Assembly (NCBI GenBank): GCA_963752755.1
Contig: CAVVZJ010000001.1
Location: 2,542,001 to 2,606,000 of the forward strand
Length of the DNA: 64,000 bases
Reading direction: 5' to 3'
Source of the DNA: CAVVZJ01 sp963752755
GTDB lineage: Bacteria; Planctomycetota; Planctomycetia; Isosphaerales; Isosphaeraceae
Made by a program: the position numbers and the translations under genes. The notes below the pieces were generated by a model, which had not been told where the DNA came from, searched no databases, and was given only the letters and a program-made list of their open reading frames with translations. This document shows, in pieces, positions 14,567 to 24,189 of this stretch; positions within the stretch are counted from its first letter, which is position 1, and every line of letters begins with the position of its first letter.

Positions 14567-15086
14567 GATGGGATGGAGGAACGGGCCTGTCGGGATGAGA
14601 GGGTGCGGGACTGGAAAGGAGTTCCACGGGTCTCGATCGGGAAGATGCCGACTGGAGGGTCGGGTGGCGAACCGGTCGCGACGCGGGATTCGGTCCCGGA
14701 CAAAGCACGTTCCGAACGGCGGTCGGCTGGGTGCGCGGAGCCGGGGCCAATCCACTCCAGGATGTTGGGGCAGTCTCGGGACGGAACGGCGACGCGTCTC
14801 GGCGCCGGGGCCCGACAGCCGAACGGCTCCTCGCGGTCGGCCGGACTGGCGTCGGGGGGGTTCCCGGAAGTCGAGGAGGGCGTTGGAATGAGAGAGCGAG
14901 AGCGGAAACTGACGGACGATTGATTTGGTTATACTCCAAGCTTCCGCGACTTTCAACGAGTTTCCTCCACGAGTTGCACGGCCGGCGACATCCCACCCTT
15001 CCCCGCCCCACCCGGATCGGTTTTACTGCTCCTATCTGACGGCCTGACCGGCCGAAGCCCACCGGTTTTCCCAGACGGAGCCCGCC
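14567..15086. promoter_or_regulatory. Divergent intergenic region, coaE / creatininase
   Basis: About 520 bases without a supportable gene. The divergent promoters of coaE-rho and the creatininase gene should be here. A TATACT box at 14930-14935 on the plus strand is preceded by CTGACG at 14909-14914, only 15 bases away, so it is a weak sigma-70-like candidate for the plus-strand gene. The rest shows no stable hairpin. Confidence 0.35.
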
Positions 15087-15964
15087 ATGAGCCGCGCCCG
15101 CGAGGAACACCGCTACGAGAAGCTGACCTGGCCCGAGATCAACGACGCCGTCGAGTTGGGCAAGGTCTGCATCGTGCCCTGCGGGGCTGTCGAGCAGCAC
15201 GGCCCGCACCTGCCGCTCGACGTGGATCTTGTCTGCCCGACCGGCATCGCCCTGGGCGCCGGCAGGCAGACGCCGGAGTCGATGCTGGTGCTGCCGGTGG
15301 TGGCCTACGGTTATACGGGTCACGTGATGGACTTTCCCGGCACCATCAACACCCACTTCGAGCACTTCATCCACCAGGTGCTCGACATCACCCGGTCGCT
15401 CGCCTACCACGGCTTCAAGAAGATCATCCTCCTCAACGGCCACGGCTCGAACTGGCCGAACCTGGACCTCGTCGCCCGACGGACGAACCTGGAAACCGAC
15501 GCCGAGTGCATCCCCGCTTGCTGGTGGAACCTCCTGACGGTGGACAAGGGCGTTTCTTCCCCGCTGGCGGCAGAGCCGGTTCCCCGGCGGCTGCGCCCAC
15601 GCCTGCGAGCTGGAGACGTCGCTCTACCTCTATCTCGACGGCGACAACGTCCGCAAGGACCTCATCAAGAACGGCACGATCAGCTTCAACGAGGAAGAGA
15701 GCCCGTTCAACTGGGTGGACCTCTTCGGCGCCGGTCCCGCGACCTTGATCTCATGGACGAGCAGCTACTCCGAGACCGGCGTTCTGGGCGAGGCCGAGCT
15801 GGCGACCGCCGAGAAGGGTCGCGAGGCGTACGAGGAGGCCGTCAAGCAACTCGTCCGCTTCGTCACCGTACTTCAAGGACCGGCCGAAGGACGTCCGCCG
15901 CGACCGCCATCGACGACCGCCGACCATGCCGATCCCGTGGGAGCAATCGTCGATCGGCGGCTGA
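15087..15964 (+). CDS. Creatininase-family amidohydrolase (two frameshifts)
   Basis: Metal-dependent amidohydrolase of the creatininase/MftE fold, about 290 aa. The metal ligands are visible in GAVEQHGPHLPLDVD and the active-site loop IILLNGHGSNWPNLDL. After a shift near 15550 the reading continues CAHACELETSLYLYLDGDNV, with the HxxE expected of this family. A second shift near 15870 gives a natural C-terminus, YFKDRPKDVRRDR to a TGA at 15962-15964. Family members cleave small cyclic amides or take part in cofactor maturation. Substrate here is unknown. No radical SAM or mycofactocin gene is nearby. Confidence 0.8.
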
Positions 15965-16030
15965 GCGGGGACGCCCCGGTTCTGGCATAATGGAGGCTCG
16001 GGTCCGTTGAACCAATCCGGGGCGAACGGG

Positions 16031-17575
16031 ATGAAGAAGTCGTCGCAGCAAACCCTGGCCATCGTCCTGATTCTCGTCGCGCTCGGCCTGCTGGCCTCGC
16101 TGGCGGCGTCGCTGGTCGCACTCCACGACCGGATGGCTGAGTTTTCGCGACCGTTGGCCGTGGGCCTGGTCGTCCTCGTGCTGGCGGCGTCGGCGGCCTC
16201 GGCATTCGCCGCCGCGAGGTTATCTGGCGATTGGGACGCCCCACGGAGCCGGAGAGGCCGGCGCCCGAGGACGTCGTCCGCGCCGCGGAGGCTCAGGCGG
16301 AGCAGGCGGAAAAGCTGATCGCCCAGGTCCGCGACGAAGCTGCGAGGGTCCGACTCGAAGGCGAGCTGGCCCGCATCCGGAGCGACCGGGCGGATCGGAC
16401 CTTTCGCGTCGTGGTCTTCGGGACCGGTTCGGCGGGCAAGACGTCGCTCATCAATGCCCTGCTCGGCACGGCTGCCGGCGCCGTCGAGGCCACGATGGGA
16501 ACGACCCGGCACGGAACGACCTATACGCACGCCGTCGAAGGGCTCGACGGCCGTCTGGAGCTGATCGACACGCCCGGCCTCTCCGAGGTCGGCGAGGCCG
16601 GCGCCTGGCGTGAGTCCGAGGCGCGCGACCTCGCCGCCCGCTCCGATTTGCTCCTGTTCGTCGTCGATCACGACCTGACCCGCTCGGAGTTCGACCCGCT
16701 CGCGGCCCTCGCTCGTCAGGGCAAGCGAGCCATCGTCGTCCTGAACAAGAAGGACCGATTTCCTGAAGCCGACCGCGAGGCGATCCTGTCACGGCTCCGC
16801 GAGCGATTGCGGGGGATCGTGCCGTCCGATGAGGTCGTGGCCGTGGCCGCGGCGCCAAGGCCGACGACCGTGCGGGTCAAGAACCCGGACGGCTCGATCG
16901 AGACCATCATCGAGGTCGAGCCGCCCGATCTGGCCGACCTGGAGGATCGGATCGCGCGGATCGTCGAGGCCGAGGGTGACGACCTCCGCGCCGCCAACCT
17001 GCTGCTCCGAGCCCACCTCGTCGGACGGGAGGCGCAGGAGCGATTGACCGGCGAGCGTCGTGCGAAGGCGCTGGCGGTGGTGGAGAAGTTCCAGTGGATC
17101 ACCGCCGGTACCGTCTTCACCAACCCGATCCCGGCGCTCGACCTGATGGCGACCGGTGCCGTGCAGTTCCAGATGATCTCGGAGATCGCAGCGATGCTAC
17201 GGCGTCGAGCTGGCGCCGTCGCACGGCAAGATGATCGCGGGGCAGATGGTCCAGACGTTGCTCAAGCTCGGGCTGGTCGAGGCCGCCACGTCGTTGATCG
17301 CGGGCGTATTCAAATCCAGCTTCGTCGGCTTCGCCGCGGGCGGCGCGATCCAGGCGACCTCGATGGCCTATCTGACCCACATCTCCGGCTTGACGTTCCT
17401 CGACTACTTCGAGCGCGGCCAGTCGTGGGGCGACGGCGGCCTTCAGGCCGCGCTCGTCCGCCAGTTCGATCTGCACAGCCGGGCCGACTTCCTCCGCGAG
17501 TTCGCCGGCCAGGCAGTCGATCGGGTCGTCAAGCGATTCCGCAACACCCAGGAAGCGGCGGGGCCGGGACGTTGA
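16031..17575 (+). CDS. Membrane-anchored DUF697-type GTPase 1 (two frameshifts)
   Basis: Era/dynamin-related small GTPase with a membrane anchor. Two N-terminal helices (IVLILVALGLLASLAASLVA and LAVGLVVLVLAASAASAF) precede a charged helix. Then come G1 GTGSAGKTSLINALLG, a G2-like GTTRHGTT, G3 DTPGLSEVG and G4 VLNKKD. The C-terminal part has the amphipathic DUF697 signature NPIPALDLMATGAVQFQM, then alternating Gly/Ala-rich helices. Frameshifts lie near 16217 (just after the second helix) and near 17200. The start is the ATG at 16031 rather than the upstream TTG. The next gene is a homologue, 131 bases on. Confidence 0.8.
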
Positions 17576-17706
17576 GTACGAGGGTTGCCGACGTTGACGA
17601 GGAAATCGAACCGTCATGCCCCTCGGAGGGGGCCCGGACCGGGAAAATGGTTGCATGCGGACTTCGACCCTCGACCATCCACCATCGGCCATTTTCCGAG
17701 AAACCC

Positions 17707-19116
17707 ATGTCCGATCCCGAGTCCTCCCCGATCGACGAGGTGATCGCGACCCTCCATCGCCAGGCCGCCAGCCCCGACGACGACGCGATCGCCCGCGCCC
17801 GCGAGAGCCTGGAGCAGACGATCCAGGGCTTGAAGCTCAATCCCGACGAGGAGCGTGCCCTCGCCGAGGAGCTGGGCCAGCTCCGCGACCTGGCCGCAAA
17901 GCTCGACGCCGGTACCGTCGAGATCGCCGCGTTCGGCATGGTCAGCCGGGGCAAGTCGTCGGTCCTCAACGCCCTCGGCGGCCGGGACGTCTTCGCCGTC
18001 GGGGCCACTCATGGCACGACCCAGGCCCGCGGCGCCCATCCCTGGGAGTCGGCCACACTCTCCGACGCCTCGGGGTTCACGCAGGCGAAGCTCGTCCTCG
18101 TCGATACACCGGGCATCGACGAGGTCGGCGGCGAAGGCCGCGAGGTCCTGGCTCGCGAGGTGGCGCGGCATGCGGACCTGATCCTGTTCGTCGTCTCCGG
18201 CGACCTGCAGCGCGTCGAGTTCGAGGCCCTGGAACGGCTCCGCGAGGCGAACAAGCCGATCCTCCTGGTCTTCAACCAGATCGACCGCTACCCCGACGCC
18301 GACCGCGACGCGATTTACGCCAAGATCACCAACGAGCGCGTCCGCTCGCTGATCCGGCCCGAGGACGTCGTGATGACCGCCGCGAGGCCGGACCCGGTGA
18401 AGGTCCGCGTCCGGCACCCCGACGGCCGGACGACCGACGATTGGGAGCGTCCCGAACCCCTCATCGAGCCCTTGAAGCGTCGCATCCTCGAAGTGCTGGA
18501 GCGCGAGGGCAAGGCGATCGTCGCCCTGAATACGTTGCTCTACGCGGGTGATCTGCACCAGGAGATCGTCGCCCGCAAGATGCGGCTCCGCGAGGAGCGG
18601 GCGGACGACGCCATCTGGAAGTTCGCGATCGCCAAGGGGGCGGCCGTGGCGTTGAACCCCGTGCCGGTGGCCGACCTGGCCGGAGGGCTGGCGGTCGATG
18701 TGACGATGATCGTGGCGCTGAGCCGGGTTTACGGCATCCCGTTGACGCGGCAGACCGCCGCGTCGCTCGTACGCGACATGGTCGTCGCGCTCGGGGCGGT
18801 CGGCGTGGTGAAGGTCGCCGGGCATCTGCTGGTGGGCGGGATGAAGTCGGTGCTGGCGGGGATCACCGTCCTCAGCGGCGGTCTCGCCGCCCCGTTGACG
18901 GCGTTGGGTTACGGCGCCATCGGTCTCGCCCAGGGCGCGGCGGCGGCGGCCGTTTCCTACGTGCTCGGCCAGGGGGCCAAGGTTTATCTGCGGCAAGCGT
19001 GCCAGTGGGGACCCCGCGGGATCCGGACCGTGCTGCACGAGATTCTCCGCGAGGCGAAGACCGAGGGCGTCGTCGATCGCCTCAAGGACGACCTGAAACG
19101 GAAGGTCCGATCATGA
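17707..19116 (+). CDS. DUF697-type GTPase 2
   Basis: Intact second GTPase, about 469 aa, a clear paralogue of its upstream neighbour. An N-terminal coiled-coil-like helical region (about residues 1-75) leads to G1 GMVSRGKSSVLNALGG, G3 DTPGIDEVG and G4 VFNQID. The paired sequence VRVRHPDGRTTDDWERPEP matches the equivalent KVRVKNPDGSIE region of GTPase 1. The C-terminal DUF697 part reads ALNPVPVADLAGGLAVDV, followed by about four Gly/Ala-rich hydrophobic stretches (residues about 355-440). It lacks the N-terminal membrane anchor of its partner. A four-base ATGA overlap with the next gene shows tight coupling. Confidence 0.87.
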   Translation: MSDPESSPIDEVIATLHRQAASPDDDAIARARESLEQTIQGLKLNPDEERALAEELGQLRDLAAKLDAGTVEIAAFGMVSRGKSSVLNALGGRDVFAVGATHGTTQARGAHPWESATLSDASGFTQAKLVLVDTPGIDEVGGEGREVLAREVARHADLILFVVSGDLQRVEFEALERLREANKPILLVFNQIDRYPDADRDAIYAKITNERVRSLIRPEDVVMTAARPDPVKVRVRHPDGRTTDDWERPEPLIEPLKRRILEVLEREGKAIVALNTLLYAGDLHQEIVARKMRLREERADDAIWKFAIAKGAAVALNPVPVADLAGGLAVDVTMIVALSRVYGIPLTRQTAASLVRDMVVALGAVGVVKVAGHLLVGGMKSVLAGITVLSGGLAAPLTALGYGAIGLAQGAAAAAVSYVLGQGAKVYLRQACQWGPRGIRTVLHEILREAKTEGVVDRLKDDLKRKVRS

Positions 19117-19576
19117 GTGAGCCCGGAGCCGAAACCGATCGGCCGCCGCCTCCCGCCCCCGACCCGACTGGCTCAAGCCGGCGCTGGTGGCCGTCGGGTC
19201 GTGGCGGTTCTGGCGGTCGTAGTCGCGGTCGAGATCATCGGCGACCTCCGCCGTCCGCGGCGCGGTCCGGGCCTATACCGCTCTGCTGGCCGCGGCCAAT
19301 CGCGGCGACCTGGACGCCGTGCGGGGCCTCTGCACCGAGCATTACCTCCGCAATCATCCGCTCCAGCCTTGCCCCGAAGGGAGGCGTCGTCGGCCTGCCC
19401 CGCAATATCCACAAGAACTTCCAGGCCTGGCGGCAGGACGGCGCCGTCCTGCTCTGCCCGACGAACCGCGTCGGGCCGGTGCTCCGGTTCCGCGAGACGC
19501 CCGGGGGTGGAAGTTCGACGGCATCGCCGGCTTGCTCCGACCGGGCAATGTCTTCGTCCCGAGTGAACAGCCGTGA
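19113..19576 (+). CDS. Small membrane protein with an NTF2-like domain (several frameshifts)
   Basis: Starts with ATGA overlapping the GTPase stop. Read across about four to five indels it gives a Pro-rich lead, one membrane helix (VVAVLAVVVAVEIIGDL), then a segment AYTALLAAANRGDLDAVRGL leading to CTEHYLRN. This looks like a SnoaL/NTF2-like alpha+beta fold. It closes with PRNIHKNFQAWRQDGAVLL and GWKFDGIAGLLRPGNVFVPS before TGA at 19574-19576. The best-supported breaks are GGGG to GGG near 19197 and a missing G near 19170. Function is unknown; its position suggests it works with the paired GTPases. Confidence 0.6.
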
Positions 19577-20284
19577 TCGACCGACCGATCACCCGGACTC
19601 CTTGAAGATGGAGAATATGGGTAGCATGTACTGGTTATTTGGGGCCATGTTCCGGCTCAACCGCGAATTCGGACAATCTGGGTCGATTTCGAATCGAACC
19701 TCAACTGCCGTGCTGGCAGTCTCAGTGGGGATTCCGCCGCCCGCGCGAGGCTGACCCACGTACTCGGCGCTTTTCCGAGCAACCCGAGAAATCGGAGCCC
19801 TCGAAACCCGACCGCGAAGCTTGACGGTCGCTCCGAAATCGGTCCGTTGTCTTTGGGGAACCGGTAACGGGCCTCGCTCGTCGAACGTCTCGGACCTGCG
19901 ATGGCGGCGGCGGATTCCGGGGCATGGCCGACTGGCTCCAAGCGCGGCGGCTTGACAAAGGTGCTTCGCAGGGTAAGGTTTAAATGGGCCTGTCCCGCCC
20001 ACGCCCGCCGCCGTTGTCGGTGCGTCCGGTGTGCGTCGCGTGGGGGCATCGCGCTGCTCGCAACCCGCCGGAAGGGTTCCCGATTCTCCATCACACCGGC
20101 AATGTCCCGAACCCTTGATCTGCGCCTGTCAGCCCGAGAGCCTTCGCGATTCCGCCGAGTCGCTCGCTTCGAAGGGCACCCGGGTCGGTCCTTTCGCCTC
20201 CTATTCTCCTCGTCCCGCCGAGCGGTCCCAGGGCCCGCGGCCCGAGCCGAGACTCGGGGGCTCATCCGGAAGGTCGATAAACCC
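19577..20284. other. Long intergenic region with a promoter candidate
   Basis: About 700 bases in which the open frames on either strand are Arg/Ser-rich and unsupported. It starts with a short palindrome-like run (GATCGACCGACCGATC) right at the preceding stop. The one clear element is a promoter candidate at 19952-19979. The remaining 300 bases form a leader before the next gene, in which I see no recognisable riboswitch. Confidence 0.5.
19952..19979 (+). promoter_or_regulatory. Sigma-70-like promoter candidate
   Basis: TTGACA at 19952-19957, 16 bases, then TAAGGT at 19974-19979. The -35 box is a perfect consensus in a very GC-rich setting. It would drive the frameshifted secreted helical-protein gene with a leader of about 300 bases. 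Confidence 0.45.
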
Positions 20285-21792
20285 ATGAATTCACCTCATC
20301 GCCCCGAGGAGACCGCGTGGTGGGCTCGGCCTCGGGCTGCTGGCCCTGCTGGTCGGCCTGGCGCGGTCCCGGCCTCGCACGCCCAGGAGCCAACCGCGCG
20401 GTCAAGGCGCGGGTAAGGCCGAGCCGGCCAAGGCCGCCCCCGCCACGACCGCGACCAGCCCGACGCCAAGGTCGTCCGCCCCGAGCCGGAACTCTGGGCC
20501 GACCCCAACCGGCTCGAACTGATCGACGTGGACAGCTTTCCCGAGCTGAGCGGGCCGTTCCTGACCTCGACCGAGGAGAAGCAGTTCCAGGCGATGTCGC
20601 TGGGCCAGGCGGGCGATCGATCGCAACCTGATCGCCAAGTACGTCGCCCATTACGCCGGCGAGCTGACCAAGCACTCCAACCTCCAGGCCCTGCTCGAAC
20701 CCCGAGCCCAATGCGCGCGGGTCGCGGGGCAACGCCGCCAAGGTCATGGAGGAGGCGACCAACGCCTTGCTCGCCCCCTTGCTCCTGCCGGTCACGGCCC
20801 GCAACGCCCCATTCCGCCGCGACCTACATCGACGCCTTGCTGGCCCAGGCGCCCAAGCTCCTCAAGGGGCACCTCCACACGCGGACCTTCTTCATGGTCG
20901 TCCTGAGCCGGAGCCAGGCGCCCGAGGTCATCAAGACGCTCGATGCCCAGCTCGTGGACCCCGACCAGCCCTTGATGGTGAAGCTGCTGGCGGCCGTCGG
21001 TCTGACGAACATCTCCCAGAACGGCCGCCGCGCGCTCGATCCCAACAACCAGGCGATCCCGGCCTCACAGGCACTTTCCCAGTTCCTCGCCGAGAACCCC
21101 GACGCGTTCTGGCCGGTCAAGTGGCGGGCCCTCGAAGCGATGGGCTCGATCCGCATGGCCACGGCGAATCCGCTGCGTGGCGAGGCCGAATTCACGAGCC
21201 GAGCCCTTCAAGATCCTGGCGAATCCGGAGGAGAAGCCGCAGGTCCGTGCCTGGGCCGCCTGGGCACTCGGCATGATCAACGTGCCGTCGCAGGTCCGCC
21301 AGTTCAACTACGAGCTGATCGCCTTCGAGATCGGCCAGGCCGCCGTCGCGATCGGCGAGCAGATCCTCGAAGTTGCCCGTACCCAAGAGCCCAGCCGACC
21401 CAGAACCTCCGGATCGTCGGCCGCCTGAGCGACCCGCTGCTTCGCCTGCTCGCGGCTTTCGTCGGCGACTCCGACCTCCGCGGCTCCGGCCTGAGCAATG
21501 CCCAGCACCCCGCCGCCCGGGAGGCTCAGGGCGATGATCCGCGGCGTCGAGCAGCGGGTTCGGGCCCTGGCGACCTCGGCCCTGGCCTACTCGAAGTCGG
21601 TCGGCAACGATGGTCACCAGTGCCCGCGATCGGGTCTCGGAGGACATCGCGGAGTTGAAGTCGTTCCTCTCCAAGAACGTCCCGAAGAACACTGGAGCTT
21701 TACCCCGGAGGCCCGAAGGTGGAGTTGCCTGAGGCCGAGAAGCAGGGGCGCCCGCCCGGAAGGGGACCGCCCGTGCCGCCGGTGGCGGCTGA
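20285..21792 (+). CDS. Secreted or anchored HEAT-like helical protein of unknown function (many frameshifts)
   Basis: A chain of open segments in all three frames reads as one protein of about 500 residues. It has a hydrophobic leader (GLGLGLLALLVGLA), a Lys/Ala/Pro linker, then VRPEPELWADPNRLELIDVD. Helical repeats follow, such as THTRTFFMVVLSRS-like and KLLAAVGLTNISQNGRR, with Pro-rich loops and KPQVRAWAAWALGMINVPSQ. It closes with IAELKSFLSKNVPKN and ELYPGGPKVELPEAEKQG. The repeating A-x-x-A-L-G-x pattern resembles HEAT/ARM solenoids. At least eight breaks, so every boundary is approximate; the stop is placed at the first TGA that fits. Not assigned to a known family. Confidence 0.5.
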
Positions 21793-22499
21793 CGCGCCGG
21801 GCGGTGGCCCCGCCCGGCCACGACCCGACGCGATCCTGCCGGTCCCCGAGATCCGGGATTACCGGCAGATCAACCTCCGGCTCCTCCAGGCCCTCGACGC
21901 CGGCGCCCGTCTCGTGCGGCTGGCCGGCGTCGAGGGCCAGCGCTTGCTGGCGGCCGAACTGCGCGGGTCCTGGCAGGCGGTGGTCGAGATCGAGGGCCGC
22001 GCCGGTCCCGAGCTGGCGGCGGGCCTGGATGCGACCGGCCTGACCGTCGTCGGACTGGGCGATGCCGCCGACGGCGCCGGTCGTGGCCTGCGAGCCGGCC
22101 GGCTCCTGGTCCTGGGAACCTGCGGTGACGCCCTCGGCTACTCCCAGGCTGGAGGCGCGATCCTGGCCGCCGGGCCGGCGGGTGCCCGTGTCGGCCTCGA
22201 CCAGACGGGGGGCCTGCTCGCCGTGCGCGGACCGGTGGGTCGCCTCGCTGCCGAGCGTCAGGCTGGCGGGATTCTTTGGCTGCTCGACCCTTCCGCCGGG
22301 TCCTCACGCGGCCCTGGGGCGCCGCGGCGGTCGCCTGCTCGTCGCCAGCGGCGACATTCCGGGCTCCGAGCCGATCGGGCCGGACGACCTCCGGGCTCTC
22401 GACGACGCCCTGACCGGTCTGGAACCCTGGCTGCTGGAGACCTGGCCCCGTCCAATCGTTCCCGATTGCGGGCGGTCCGAGGATCGCTTTGATGGTTGA
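21782..22499 (+). CDS. GXGXG-fold protein (glutamate synthase C-terminal-like), one frameshift
   Basis: A stand-alone beta-helix domain matching the C-terminal GXGXG domain of the glutamate synthase large subunit and of formylmethanofuran dehydrogenase subunit C. It reads DYRQINLRLLQALDAGARLV, then repeating Gly-rich turns: LRAGRLLVLGTCGDALGYSQ, then GARVGLDQTGGLLAVRGPVG. A frameshift near 22290 leads into RRGGRLLVASGDIPGS and the end RPIVPDCGRSEDRFDG. Start is uncertain (GTG at 21773 or 21782), because the upstream gene reads through in the same frame. In its known homologues this domain is a structural or channel element, not catalytic. A separate gene encoding only this domain is uncommon. 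Confidence 0.6.
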
Positions 22500-22968
22500 G
22501 AGGCGAACGCTCGCGTGGTGGGTTCAGGCTCGATGCGTCGGCCTGCTGGTGGTCGCGGTCGTTTCGGGGTTGGCTGCGGAGGAACTCGGGCCGATCCTTC
22601 GGGAGAAGGCCCGGGTGAGCGGGCGGGTCCACCTGGGGCCATCACCGATCGCGGGCGGCTGGATCGAGTTTTACCCGGTGGACGGCACGGTTGGCGATCT
22701 CCGCTCGGCGCCGATCCGTCCCGACGGCACCTTCGAGGCGACTGGTGTGGCTGCAGGGACGAACCTGATCCGCCTGGCCCACCCGTCCCCTTTGCCCGCG
22801 ACGCCCTACCTCGACCCGAACATCTACTGGCTTTTCCAGCAGACCTACAGCCCGATGCGACGGAAGATCCCCGCGCCTTCCGGATCGCTCGACATCGACC
22901 TCCGCCGCGAGGCCCAGGCCCCGGAGACCGCCCGCGCAATGGCGGAACTCGCGAGGCGGCCGGGTTGA
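22492..22968 (+). CDS. Exported protein with carboxypeptidase-regulatory-like beta-sandwich
   Basis: 158 aa. A basic/Trp start MVERRTLAWWVQARCVG leads to a hydrophobic run LLVVAVVSGLAAEE, a likely signal peptide or anchor. The rest resembles a CarboxypepD_reg-like fold: VSGRVHLGPSPIAGGWIEFY, then SAPIRPDGTFEATGVAAG, then NLIRLAHPSPLP. This is a typical planctomycete small surface protein. The ATG overlaps the upstream stop by eight bases (22492-22499), so it is probably translationally coupled. Function is unknown; a transthyretin-like structural role is the best guess. Confidence 0.62.
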   Translation: MVERRTLAWWVQARCVGLLVVAVVSGLAAEELGPILREKARVSGRVHLGPSPIAGGWIEFYPVDGTVGDLRSAPIRPDGTFEATGVAAGTNLIRLAHPSPLPATPYLDPNIYWLFQQTYSPMRRKIPAPSGSLDIDLRREAQAPETARAMAELARRPG

Positions 22969-23025
22969 TCGAGTATGATGGCCTGCTGACGCCGCCCGTC
23001 CCGATTCTCCGAGGGAGCCGCGCCG

Positions 23026-24074
23026 ATGTCGTTCGCCGTGGAGCCGACCGCACGCCCCGAAGCCGGCCTTTCCCTGCGGATCTGCTACCGTTCCGCCTCG
23101 GGGGAGATCCATCTCGCCCTGCCGATCGACCGGATCTCCGAAGCGCTGGCCGACACCGACGGCACGCTCTGGGTGGATATCGAGGACCTCGGCGGCCGAT
23201 CCTCGGCCTGGGTCGAATCCCTCTTCGGCGAGGTCTTCGCATTCCACCCCCTCGCGATCGAGGACGCCCTCAGCGAGGCGAACGTCCCCAAGCTCGACGA
23301 CTGGGACCGTTACCTCTACCTCGTCTTCCACGCCATCGACTTCGACCCCGAGTCGGACGACTCTCCGACTCCACGAGCTGGACGCCTTCCTCGGCCGCAA
23401 CTTCCTGGTCACCTACCACACCGAGCCGATGAGCCTGGTGGACCGGGTCCAGCAGTTCGTCGAGCGTGACTCGGAGAACCGCCTCCGCCGACGTCCCGAC
23501 CACATCCTCTACCACCTGCTCGACCTGGGTGTCTCCGACCACCTCTCGGCCATCGAGCACCTGGACGAGGCGGTCGATGAGCTTCAGGATGAAGTCTTCG
23601 ACCGCCCTTCGCCCCGGACGCTTCAGAAGATCTTTCAGCTCAAGCGGGCCATCTCCCAGATGCACCGCGTGATCGCTCCCCAGCGCGAGGTGGCCAATCG
23701 GCTCGCCCGCGATCTCTACCCCCAGGTTGGCGAGCGCGACCGCGTTTATTTCCGCGATGTGTATGACGGCCTCGTGCCGCCTCCACGACGTGACCGAGAG
23801 CGTCCGCGACCTGGTGGCCGGGGCGATTGATACGTATCTCTCGGTGACGTCGAACCGGACCAACGACATCATGAAGACCCTCACGATCGTCACGGTCATG
23901 TTCTTGCCCCTGAACTTCGTCGTCGGCTTCTTCGGCATGAACTTCTTCGGCGGCAACATCGAGTTAACCAGGTTCTCCTCGTGGCACACCTTGATCTTCA
24001 TGATCGGATGCGCCTTCATGATCGGCTCTGCCATCGGCATCTGGCTCTGGGGCAAGCGACGGGGCTGGTACTGA
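23026..24074 (+). CDS. corA: CorA-family magnesium/cobalt transporter (two frameshifts)
   Basis: Inner-membrane pentameric divalent-cation channel. A cytoplasmic N-domain carries LWVDIEDLGGRSSAWVESLF and FAFHPLAIEDALSEANVPKLD. A long helix follows (QMHRVIAPQREVANRLA), then the two C-terminal membrane helices with the diagnostic GMN: FLPLNFVVGFFGMNFFGGN. It ends KRRGWY. An extra T near 23362 and an extra C near 23785 break the frame; both repairs give standard CorA sequence. The gene has no partner in the window. Confidence 0.9.
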
Positions 24075-24189
24075 GCCGGTCGGGATCGGGCATAATGGAG
24101 AACCGAGGGCTTCTCCGACTTTTTCTTCCGCGTCCTCCGCGCCTCTGCAAGCCAATGACTTCATTTCTCCAACCCCCCGGAGGTCGAGG

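Noticed and set aside
19589..20286. Overlapping open frames on both strands in the gap between the NTF2-like and helical-protein genes
   Set aside because: Arg/Ser/Pro-rich with no conserved pattern or ribosome site. They were treated as non-coding.
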